64,000 nucleotides of DNA from Hypomyces perniciosus (Eukaryota > Ascomycota > Sordariomycetes > Hypocreales > Hypocreaceae): positions 3,968,001-4,032,000 of the forward strand of contig SPDT01000005.1 in the NCBI GenBank assembly GCA_008477525.1. Reading direction: 5' to 3'. Below the pieces are notes generated by a model. That model was not told the origin of the DNA. It saw only the letters and a list, made by a program, of their open reading frames with translations, and ran no database searches. Made by a program: the position numbers and the translations under genes. Below are positions 1 through 9,779 of the stretch, in pieces (the stretch's first letter is position 1; every line of letters starts with the position of its first letter).

Positions 1-663
1 AGGCCACGTTGTTCGGGTCGGCTAGGTTGGTCGAATTCGCGTTGTTCAAGTCGGCTAGGTCGAATAGAGCCGTGTGGTTCACAGCGGCGTTGTTCGAAGC
101 GTTGGATCCGGCTTGAACGGCTGATAGGCTTGAATTCGATCGGGCTAGCTGGGCAGCGCGATTGAAGATGAAGAAAGAGCTGATTACGTGACGGGAAGGT
201 CTGGCGGCACAATCCACAGGTTCGGCGCTGTAGATCTTGCTGATATAGCTGCCAGGCCCGCTGTTGTTCGAGCTGATCGAGCTGATCGAATAGGCCCATC
301 ACGAAGTCGGTCGAATCGAAGGAAAGAAATAACGCCAAACGCGAAGGAAGCAAGGAAACGCGTTATCGAACGCCAAGGAACGAAGGAGTGAAAGAAAACG
401 CGTTATCCGGCAGGTCTGATCGAGCCGGATTGAAGCTGCCGTTCAGGCCTAGTGAAAGGGACGGCTTAGTCGTAGATAGGTCTGGTTGCAGCTTGGTTGG
501 TTGGTTGGTTGCGTTTGGCTGTATCTGGCAGCGGAAGCTGGTTACACGATCGGAATCATGAAAATTGCTACCATATGATGCATAATGGGCTGAAAAGAGT
601 GAATAAAGGATAAAGGGGGAAGGAAAGGAAAGGAAAGGGAAGGATACGCTTTTATACGTATCA
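1..663 (-). mobile_element. Miniature LTR element, copy A (truncated by window edge)
   Basis: GC-rich sequence whose reverse complement is nearly identical to the interior of the copy at 7301-8467. Only the 5' part is in the window. The 5' LTR (minus-strand sense) is at 576-663, 88 bp, starting TGATACGTAT and ending GCATCA, with a pyrimidine-rich middle. Immediately inside it, 564-575 read on the minus strand gives TATGGTAGCA, a primer-binding-site candidate resembling the complement of initiator tRNA-Met 3' ends. No reverse transcriptase or gag can be recognised, so the element is presumably non-autonomous. The interior holds degenerate Asn/Ala-encoding repeats. The target duplication cannot be tested because the other end is outside the window. 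Confidence 0.75.
576..663 (-). repeat. LTR of miniature element A (88 bp)
   Basis: TG...CA bounded on the minus strand. It matches the LTR pair at 7301-7389 and 8377-8467 across its pyrimidine-rich core and its CCCATTATGCATCA end. It is better preserved than the partner copies and gives the reference ends for the family. Confidence 0.7.
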
Positions 664-2820
664 AAGGGTATCCTCTTTAAGCTTATTCCCCCCTATTTCC
701 TTAAGTAATAAAGGTATACAGGGCCCCTATTCCTTTACTTAGCCTAGGGTTCTAAAGGGTTTAGAAAGATCCTTTTCTTTAAGATTATTCTTCTTTATAA
801 GCTTAAAACTAGATTTAGTTAATTGTTTTTTAAGCTATTGCTTTTAAAATAGCTATATATTCTTTAGCCTTTTCTTTACTAATAGCAGGGATTTAAACTT
901 ATATAAAACTATAAACTTTATAGCTACTTATATAGCTATATAGTATAGGATATCCTTTAATTATAAGGAAAAAACTATATTTTAAAAGATTTAACAGTTT
1001 TATTAACTATATAGATTTAATAAAAAGAGTATTATATTAAATATATCCTTTAACTTAATAGTGCCTTAAACTATTTATAAAGTTTATATTTAGCTGTAAG
1101 TAAAAAAAGGTATTTAATAATATTATGTTTTTATAGTTATTATCTTTATTAAAGATATTAAAAGTAGCTATATTTATTCCCTTAAAGGTAATAAAACCCC
1201 TGCTAGTATAAATAATACTTAGTTCCCTATTATTAAGTCTATAGTCTATAAACTATTTCCTAGAATTAACTATATAAACTATAGATCTAGTATTATATAG
1301 TAAACTATCCTAAATAGGAAGTCTAGGGGGTTTAAGGGTTTTTAAAGACTTCAAAGACTTAGAAAACGTTTTTCCTTTTTTAGCGTTTAAGGCTTATAAA
1401 AGGTTTTAGTTATTATTTAAACTAGTAATAGATTTAATAAAAGATTCTTTAAATAGCTTTTTTAAGCTATACACTCTAATAGCTAGATTATATATACTAA
1501 TAAAAGTATAATCCTCTTTAATTTACTTTCAGCTATAATTCTATTTTTTTTAATTTCCTTTCTTTTTAAAAGAATTAAAAGTTAGCTTTTAATCTTTAAA
1601 TCTAAAAGGTATTAATTAATCTGTTAAGGATTTAAAGGCCTTATTACCTTATTAACTTTATATACAGTAAAGGAAAGATTTTTAGTTTTTTTTAATATAT
1701 CTGTTATAAGAAACTAAATATTAAAACCTTTAGTTAATTGCCTGATAGCTTTTCTAAATCTAATAGTTCCTTTAATTCTCTTAGCCTATTAAAGAAAAGT
1801 CTTTTTTAAAGCATTTGAATATTAATTTATTTAGTCTTATATATTAATATTAACCTTTAAAATAGCTAGCTTAGCTAACAGCCTATTAAAAGCAGCATTA
1901 TATTTAGCTAAAGATTCTTTATAATTACTATAATTTTATAAATAAAATTCCCAATAAAGGGAATCTTTTTATAAAGTATTAAAGTAGCTATATTATCTCT
2001 TTAATATTAAAAATACTTCTTTTAGGCTTTAAATCCAAGCAATAAATATAGCAACAATAGTTAATAAGCTATCCTTAATTAATATAAGTAATAGGGCCTA
2101 TTTTAAATTAAATAAAGAATCAGCAACTATAGGAGTTTCTATAAAGGTATAGTAATCTATAGCCTTTAATATAATATATAAAGACTGTTTCTATTAATTA
2201 AAGTTATTAGAACTTACTAGCTTATAGCTTTCTAGAAAACTATAAACCTGTTTTAATGCCTTTTTAATAAAATTACTATTTAAAGTAAAAATAATAGTTT
2301 AAGGTTAAAGAATAAATGAAAATAGAATTTACATTAATATAGGAATAGGAGTAGGAGTTTATATTAGCATTAATATAAGGGCTATAAGATTAATTTCTAT
2401 TAAACTAGTAATTTTAGGTTAAAGACCTAATATAGCAGCAGTTGGGCTAGCTAAAGTATTAAATAACTATAATATAATAGTATTCTAAGCTTCTAACTAA
2501 GCCTTTACTGTCTCAGTAAAAGCCCTCTATGCCTAAAGCTTTTATTCTATATTCCGCACTTAAATAAATAGATCCCTTTACTGCTAAGGAGAGCTATTAT
2601 CCTTAATGAAAGAAATAGGGCTGCTAGGAGCCTTAATAGGTTAACTTATGCTACTAATATCAGACCTATATCCTATTAAAATTAAAAATATACTATATAG
2701 TATATAGTAGAAATAGTAATAGTAGTATTATTATAACTGTAATAGTATTTATAGTAAAAGCCTAGGAATAGCTTTTAATAACTAAAAAATCTTAAAAGTA
2801 CTAGTATAAGTATTAGGATA
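664..2820. mobile_element. RIP-ruined retroelement sequence, probably internal region of an LTR element
   Basis: Over 2 kb of TA-saturated DNA with stops in every frame. Minus-strand translation around 2400-2700 gives gag-like, Leu/Glu/Ala-rich stretches between stops, and an LTR-like block follows at 2820-3515, which suggests a minus-strand LTR retrotransposon with its 5' end to the right. Nothing here can encode a protein now. The assignment to LTR class is inference; no catalytic motif was located. Confidence 0.4.
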
Positions 2821-3515
2821 AGCACTATAAAAACCTGCTTTAAGTGCTATAATAGCGTTAAGGGAAGTGCTATAACCATTAGGGAAAACCTACTAATAGA
2901 GACCTAAAGAAAACTCTCCCGGGCTTATAACCCATTAAAATTACAAGGTTATATTAAACCTTATTTATATATAGCTTCTTGGAAGCTGTATATAATACAG
3001 TAATACGGAAATAACTAAAAGTTAACTGGGTAAATAATAAACTAAATAATTGAATTGTAATTAATTTAATAGCTAAAAAGCTATGGGATATCTAGTAATA
3101 TACGGCTATATTATAAAAGTGATTGTAGAATAATGCTTTGTCTTTTATAATAGTCCTTTAACCTAATAATAGGCGTGCGGTAGCAGAATTAGGTTTATAG
3201 CCGCATTCCTATTTTCCATAAAATTTATTTATATAGGAAATCGGCCAAATCGACTTACGGCTATACAAACAGGAAACTATTTTAGTCAGATTTCTCACAA
3301 TAGCCATTATACCTATTGTATTAAGTCTAGGGTAGGCGGGGTAGCTAGTCCTAGCTTAATTGTTGTCGTTGAAGATAATAGAAATTTCCTGACTTACACT
3401 AAAGTTCCTCCAGGAACTCGGTCCTAGTGTCGGGCCTAATTCCGGGTCTAGCCAGAATAGGAAGGTTACCTAATTACACTGAAATGCTTGCTTCTTAGCC
3501 CTCCTTTTTAACAAT
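2820..3515. repeat. ~700-bp dispersed repeat, copy 1
   Basis: Matches 6176-6845 along its whole length after allowing for C-to-T and G-to-A changes. Copy 1 is the less mutated of the two. Its last ~200 bp (about 3310-3515, ending TTAGCCCTCCTTTTTAA) also occur behind unrelated upstream sequence at 5588-6175 and 8630-8835. It may be an LTR of the neighbouring retroelement or the 3' end of a truncated family. Confidence 0.6.
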
Positions 3516-4744
3516 AAATACTATAGTTAATTTAACTTATTATTAAAGAGAAAACTTAAAATTCTTTATATATTATTATATAGCAGTAACCTTTTTAAAT
3601 AATATTTATATATAGTTTTTATATTATAATAATATTTTAGCCCTCTTTAACTATAAAGGTAAAGGCAGTATTATATCTTAACTTTATTTTATTAATATTA
3701 GCTTAAAATATCCTTTAAGTTTTACTATTCTTAATATTTAAGTTTAATCTTTTAGGATTTTTCTTTAAATTATTATAAATTCCTATTTTTAAATATTACC
3801 TTTTTTTATTATTTAAGACTATAATATCCTTTTTACTGCTGCTGTATATAATAATAAAAAGAGCTTAATAGTTATTCTATTTTAAACAGTATTTCAGGGC
3901 TTAAAGGTTAAAGGGTAAATCTATTAAAAGATCTTTACCCTTTATTGCTATACTTTTTATAGTTTAATATTTAAAAGGTATATTAATTTTTTATAGCTGC
4001 AGAAAAGTTTAGCTAAATATTATTAATATTTAGCTTTATATAATTTTAAATAGTTAATACATTAAATATTTAGTAGGCAGATTTATATTTTATATTTAAA
4101 GTTATTATAAAGGCAGTATTTAGGTTTCCTTTTATATATTTATTAAAAGTAAAAGTTTAAATAGTTTTTATATTATATTAATAAGTTAATTTTTTATATT
4201 AGTTTTACTACTTTATTAAAGTTAAAGAGTGTAAACCTTTTATTAAATAGTTTAAAGAAAAAAAGCAGTATTACTTTCCTTTATTAATCTTTATATAATT
4301 ACTTTAAAAATTAAATATTAATTAAGTTTCAGCTAGTTTATATTTTTACCTTTAATTTAGCAGTTTTAAAAAAGTCTATTTTTATATTATTAAAGGAGTT
4401 TATAATTTTCTTTCAGCAGTTTAAAACTATATAGATAAACTATTATTAGGCTACTTTAACCATTATAGCGCTTAAATAAATATTAATCTTATTCTTTTTA
4501 TTAAAAACTTATTATTTAATGTTTTAATTAATTAAGGTTATTAATTATTTCATCTTTATTAGTAATATTTAAAAAATTACTTTAAATCTTTATTTAATAA
4601 TTCTTATAATTATTATATAAATATAATACACATTATATTATTATACTATTAATTTTAGGTTTAACTTAATAAAGATTTATAGGTTTCTTTTTAATATAAG
4701 TTAAAGGGATTTTTATTTAATATACCTTAAAAGCTATAGTTATA
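3516..4744. other. TA-saturated repeat-derived DNA without recognisable genes
   Basis: Continuous RIP-like sequence. I found no conserved motif in any frame and no terminal repeat that delimits an element here. Confidence 0.5.
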
Positions 4745-4878
4745 TATATTTAAAGATACATTTAATATAATATATTTAAAGATACATTTAATATAATATA
4801 TTTAAAGATACATTTAATATAATATATTTAAAGATACATTTAATATAATATATTTAAAGATACATTTAATATAATATA
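4745..4878. repeat. 26-bp tandem repeat, about five copies
   Basis: The unit containing TTTAAAGATACATTTAATAT recurs every 26 bp with essentially no divergence between copies. The homogeneity contrasts with the mutated surroundings and implies recent expansion by slippage or unequal exchange. Confidence 0.85.
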
Positions 4879-4889
4879 GTAAGCAGGAG

Positions 4890-6175
4890 GTTAATATATA
4901 ATTTACTAATATAAAAGTTTAAATAGCTTTAAGCTATAGTTTAGCAGTAATATTATTATTACTATAGTAATTAATAAAGCCTTAAATTATTTAAATAATA
5001 ATATTATATTTTCTGCCTATTAAAAATTAAGCTATAGTATTATTAAATACTTTATAGACTATATAAAGAATAGCTCTATAATCTTGAAATAAAGCCTAGC
5101 TATTAGCTTTAATGCTGTTTAAAGCTTTGAAAGTATTAATTCTAGTATTTAATTATATAAAAAAAGTAATCAAGAGTTTAAAAAACTAGGTATTATAAAG
5201 CTATAATTACTGTTAATATTAAGCTTTAAGCTTAAAGAAGTTTTAATATATTAACCTTTTTTTAACTTTATGCTAGGCTTAATAGTAATAGTATTAATAT
5301 AGCGTTTTATTTCTGCCTTTATAAAGATAATGTTTTTTACTTTCTGTTATAGCTTTTTAAATATATATATTCCTAGGTTCAATGAACTATTTCTTGTCGG
5401 CCTTAAAGCTATTGTAAGTAGTAGTTTAATGTATTATTAATATATTAGTGGTATTATATACCATAATGTTAATATAAGGTGCCAAGACTTAGTGTTATAA
5501 AAGGGAAGTTGGTAGTATAGTATATATATTGGTATAGGGTGGCTCTAGGGTAGGTTATATTGTAGTGGTTCTTTATAATGCCTATTGAAAGTATTGTATT
5601 AAGTCTAGGGTAGGCGGGGTAGCTGGTCTTGGCTTAATTGTTATCGTTAAGGATAAGAGAGAATTCTTGATTTATACCAAAGTTCCTTTAGAACTTAGTC
5701 CTAGTATTGTGTGACGATCCGGGTTGATTCTCAAGGGATAAACCGGGGTTCGTGGGTTTATGTTGACAGAGAGGTCAGGGATAAATACTAAGCAGGGTAA
5801 TATAGTCACGATTCTGTAGAACCGGCGGTTCTAGTAAATGCAGTTGTTAACGACTGTCTAAGTAACTATACTAAATGAGTGATAAGCCAGTTGTATATAT
5901 ATAAAGGGAATAATCTTAGATTACCTTAGATCACACTTGTTTTCCTAACAATCCATGCTGAGTCCTTCCATTGGCTTACTGGGATCACTTTATAGTTTAT
6001 GGTGACCCGAGTGATTTAATGCTGATTGGTTCGTCTATCCGAGGTTCCCCTGGGTATATACCATGTCACATTCTTATAATGGTCGGGTCGTGACATATTA
6101 GGCCTAAGTCTAGGTCTAGCTAAAATAGAAAGGTTATCTAATTACACTAAAATCCTTGCTTTTTAGCCCTCCTTT
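4890..6175. repeat. Duplicated RIP-mutated segment, copy 1 (split by a solo LTR)
   Basis: Excluding the 386-bp solo LTR at 5710-6095, this segment aligns with 6860-8835 once the miniature LTR element at 7301-8467 is also removed. Each copy therefore serves as the empty-site reference for the insertion in the other: 5345-5375 shows the uninterrupted sequence around the TRIM-B insertion point. The segment ends in the shared ~200-bp module that closes with TTAGCCCTCC. Confidence 0.65.
5710..6095 (-). repeat. Solo LTR of the 9342-17046 chromovirus family
   Basis: 386 bp, starting TGTGACGATCC and ending GGGTCGTGACA, the reverse complement of the LTR family seen at 9342-9729, 16659-17046 and 35138-35522. 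It is flanked by TATTG (5705-5709) and TATTA (6096-6100), a 5-bp target duplication with one G-to-A difference. It is far less mutated than the sequence it interrupts, so it was inserted later. Likely formed by LTR-LTR recombination. Confidence 0.9.
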
Positions 6176-6845
6176 TTAATAATTATAATAGTATTAAAGG
6201 AAGTACTATGACTATTAAAGAAAACCTATTAATAGAAACTTAAGGAAAACTCTTTTAGGCTTATAACCTATTAAATTAAAAGGTTATATTATATATTATT
6301 TAATAGTATAGCTTTTAAGAAACTATATTTAATATAATAATAAAGAAATACCTAAAAGTTAATTAATTAAATAATTAAATAAATAATCAAATTATATTTA
6401 ATTTAATAGCTGAAAAGCTATAAAATGTCTAATAATATATAATTATTATAAAAGTAATTATAAAATAATACTTTATCTTTTATTATAATCTTTTAACTTA
6501 ATAATAGGTATATAGTAATAAAATTAAATTTATAACTGTATTTTTAGTTTCTTTAAAATTTATATATATATAAAATCGCTTAAATTAATTTACAGCTATA
6601 TAAATAGGAAACTATTCTAGTTAAATTTCTTATAATACTTATTATAAGCATTATATTAAGTTTAAGGTAGGCAGGGTAGCTGGTCCTAGCTTAATTATTA
6701 GTGTTAAAAATAAAAGAGAATTCTTAACTTATCTTAAAGTTCCTCTAAAACTTAGTCTTAGTATTAGGCCTATTTCTAGGTTAAGCTAGAATAGAATAAT
6801 TATTTAATTATCCTGAAATCCTTGCTTTTTAGCCCTCTTTTTTAA
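6176..6845. repeat. ~700-bp dispersed repeat, copy 2
   Basis: Heavily RIP-mutated counterpart of 2820-3515, in the same orientation. It is joined directly to copy 1 of the duplicated segment at its left and to copy 2 at its right, so the two repeat types alternate. Confidence 0.6.
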
Positions 6846-7300
6846 TACTATTATATAGTTTATTAATATAATAGTTTTAAATAGCTTTAAGCTATAGTTT
6901 AATTATAATAATATTATTATTATGGTAATTAATAAAGCTTTACGTTATTTAAATAATAATATTATATTTTTTATTTACTAAAAATTAAGCTATAGTATTA
7001 TTAAATACTTTATAAATTAAATAAAGAATAGCTATATAACCTTTAAAAAAGGCCGAGCTATTAACTTTAATAAAAGTATTAATCTTTGTATTTAATAATA
7101 TAAAGGATAATAATAAAGAACTTAAAGGATTAAGTGCTATAAAGTTATAGTTATTATTAATATTAGGCTGTAAGTTTAAGTAAACTTTAATATACTAGCC
7201 TTCCTTTAACTTTATACTAGGCTTAGCAGTAATAAAGTTAATATAGAGTTTTATTTCTGCCTTTATAAGGATAATATTCTTTATTTTCTGCTATAGCTTT

Positions 7301-7389
7301 TGATATATATACAAGCATATCCTTCTCTCTCCTTTCCTTTCTTTTCCTTTTATTATCCTCTTTCACTCCTTCTAGCCTCTTGTATATTA
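7301..7389 (+). repeat. 5' LTR of miniature element B
   Basis: 89 bp with a pyrimidine-rich core (CCTTCTCTCTCC type). Its end TATATTA is the RIP-mutated form of TGCATCA in copy A. Confidence 0.75.
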
Positions 7390-8376
7390 TATAGTAGCAA
7401 TTTTCATAATTCTGATCATGTAACCAGCTTCCGCTGCCAGATACAGCCAAACGCAACTAACCAACACTAACTAAGCTGCAACCAGACCTATCTATAATCG
7501 ACTAAGCCGTCCCATTTATTAGGCCTGAACGGCAGCTTTAATCCGGCTCGATCAGACTTGCCGGATAATGCGTTTTCCTTTATTCTTTTGTTCCTTTATT
7601 CTTTTGTTCCTTGGCGTTCGATAATGCGTTTCCTTGCTTCCTTCGCGTTTGGCCTTAGTTCTTTTATTCTTCTGATTTGACCGACTTCGTGATGGGCCTA
7701 TTCGACTAGCTTGATCAGCTTAAACAACAGCAGGCCTAGCAGCTATATTAGCAAGATCTACAGCGCTGAACCTGTAGATTATGCCGCCAGACCTTCCCGT
7801 CACGTAATCAGCTCTTTCTTCATCTTCAATCGCGCTGCCCAGCTAGCCCGATCGAATTCAAGCCTATCAGCCGTTCAAGCCGGATCCAACGCTTCGAACA
7901 ACGCCGCTGTGAACCACACGGCTCTATTCGACCTAGCCGACTTGAACAACGCGAATTCGACCAACCTAGCCGACCCGAACAACGTGGCCTTAAATAACGC
8001 GGCCCCATTTAACGCGTTCGACTAAGCCAGAGAGAACAACGCTGCTTGGTTAGACCTAGCCGACTTGGACAACGCGGCTTCGAACAACGCGGCCTTGAAC
8101 AATACGGCTCTGAACGACGCTGTTCCGTTTAACCTAGCCGACTCGAGCAACGCGTTCCTGGAAGCCGGCCACCAAGTCATCATAATCGACAGCGCTTAGA
8201 TAGCCTAGCCTAATGGCAAGCCGGCTATACAAAGCGCTATATCGATTAATATGGCTTTGAACCACTAAGCCAGCTATCAGATGAGGCTGTCAGTTATTAT
8301 CTTGTTTGGGTTTATTAATGGCGTAGCGGCGGGGATAACCCGAGGACGGGTTAGTTTTCTTTTCTAGGGGGGGGCA

Positions 8377-8467
8377 TGTAATACATATAAAAGCGTATCC
8401 TTCTCTCTCTTTTCCTTTCTTTTCCTGTTATTATCCTTTTTCACTCTTTCCAGCCCATTATGCATTA
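8377..8467 (+). repeat. 3' LTR of miniature element B
   Basis: 91 bp, starts TGTAATACAT directly after the polypurine tract and ends TTATGCATTA, where the terminal CA has become TA. Confidence 0.8.
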
Positions 8468-8842
8468 GCTTTTTAGGTATATATATCTTTAAGTTAAAGG
8501 AACCGCTGTTTATAGGCTTTAAAGCTATTATAAGTAAAGGTTTAGTGTATTATTAATATATTAATAGTATTATAAGCGAAAATGTTAATATATAGTGCTA
8601 AAACCTAGTATTATAAAAGGGAAGTTTCTTTATAATACCTATTATAAATATTATATTAAATCTAAAGTAAGCGGGGAAGCTAGTCTTAGCTTAATTGTTA
8701 TTGTTAAGGATAAAAGAGAATTCCTAACTTGTATTAAAGTTCCTCTAGAACTTGGTTTTAGTGTTAGGCCTAAATCTAGGTTTAGCTAAAATAGAAAGGT
8801 CATTTAATTATACTTAAATCTTTACTTTTTAACCCTCTTTTT

Positions 8843-8885
8843 TAATAAATAGTAATAATAGTAATAATAGTAATAATAGTAATAA
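8843..8885. repeat. TAATAATAG microsatellite
   Basis: About four to five perfect tandem copies of a 9-bp unit immediately after the shared module end. It could be a decayed 3' tail or simple slippage. Confidence 0.6.
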
Positions 8886-9336
8886 TAATTATAAAGGAGG
8901 GAAATAGTAGAAAAGATAAATTATTTCCTTTTTTATATAAAAAAGCTTTAGAATTATTATTTAAGGTATAAGTAGCTATTTATAATATTACTATTACTAT
9001 TATTTCTATATAAATATTAACATTAAAGTTACGTTTCCTTTATTATTTAATTTTATTTATAGTATATTATAAGTAGTTAATTCTATAATATAAGCATCAA
9101 AGACCTTTAATAGGATTATTTAATATTATAATTTTAAGTATATTAATACTTTATAGTTAAAGAAAGGTTATAATAGCTTTTTTAATTAAAGGGTATATAA
9201 TACACCAAATATAAAGATAAAGTATATATAGTTTTATTAGTTAAATGCTTTATTATATAATTATAAGGCTTATATAATGGATATATAGCAGGGCTTTAAG
9301 GTATATATATATTTTTTCATTTAAGCTATAATCTTA
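8886..9336. other. RIP-like DNA between the duplicated repeat and the chromovirus
   Basis: TA-rich with no reading frame or motif I can support. It forms the left target flank of the chromovirus, ending in TACTT at 9337-9341. Confidence 0.5.
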
Positions 9337-9341
9337 TACTT

Positions 9342-9729
9342 TGTCACGACCCGACCATTATAAGAACGTGATATAGTATGTACCTGGGGGAACCTTGGAT
9401 AGACAAACCAATCAGTATTAGATTACTTAGGTTACTATAAACTATAAAGTGATCCCAGTAAGCTAACGGAAAGACTTACCATAGATCGTCAGGAAAATAA
9501 GTGTAATTTAAGGTGATTTAAGATTATTCCCTTTATATATATATATAACTGGTTTATTACTTATTTAATATAGTTATTTAGACAGTTATCAATAATTGCA
9601 TTTACTAGAATCGCCTATTCTATAGAATTGTAATTATATTACCCTGCTTAGTATTTATCTTTAACCTTTTTATTAATATAAACCTATAAACTTTGGTTTA
9701 TCCTTTAAGAATTAACCTAGATCGTTATA
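9342..9729 (+). repeat. 5' LTR of the RIP-inactivated chromovirus
   Basis: 388 bp, TGTCACGACCC at the start and GATCGTTATA at the end, where the unmutated family end is GATCGTCACA. Same length as the 3' LTR. Confidence 0.9.
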
Positions 9730-9779
9730 CATTAATGACTTTTATTCAAAAGGCTATTAAGAATCCTGAGTAATATTGT

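Larger units (their letters stand above)
7301..8467 (+). mobile_element. Miniature LTR element, copy B (TRIM-like), complete
   Basis: 1167 bp, flanked by GCTTT at 7296-7300 and 8468-8472, a perfect 5-bp target duplication. Left LTR 7301-7389 and right LTR 8377-8467. A primer-site candidate TAGTAGCA lies a few bases inside the left LTR (TGGTAGCA in copy A, with G-to-A here), and a polypurine tract ending in eight G plus CA directly abuts the right LTR at 8377. The interior is GC-rich and almost identical to copy A. It contains short repeated units encoding Asn-Asn-Ala-like peptides but no enzyme, so it must depend on an autonomous partner. The LTRs are more RIP-mutated than the interior. The empty site is preserved in the duplicated segment near 5345-5375. 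Confidence 0.9.
6860..8835. repeat. Duplicated RIP-mutated segment, copy 2 (split by miniature element B)
   Basis: Aligns with 4890-6175 when both insertions are removed. After its closing module (TTTTTAAC/TTTTTAATA end) it runs into a TAATAATAG-type microsatellite at about 8843-8885. The short open frames on either strand here are chance runs in low-complexity DNA. Confidence 0.6.

Noticed and set aside
7711..8025. 104-codon open frame as a protein gene
   Set aside because: It is low-complexity repeat inside miniature element B, with a competing open frame on the other strand and no domain.
8595..8789. 64-codon open frame
   Set aside because: Runs through a RIP-mutated shared repeat module found four times; chance survival of an open frame.
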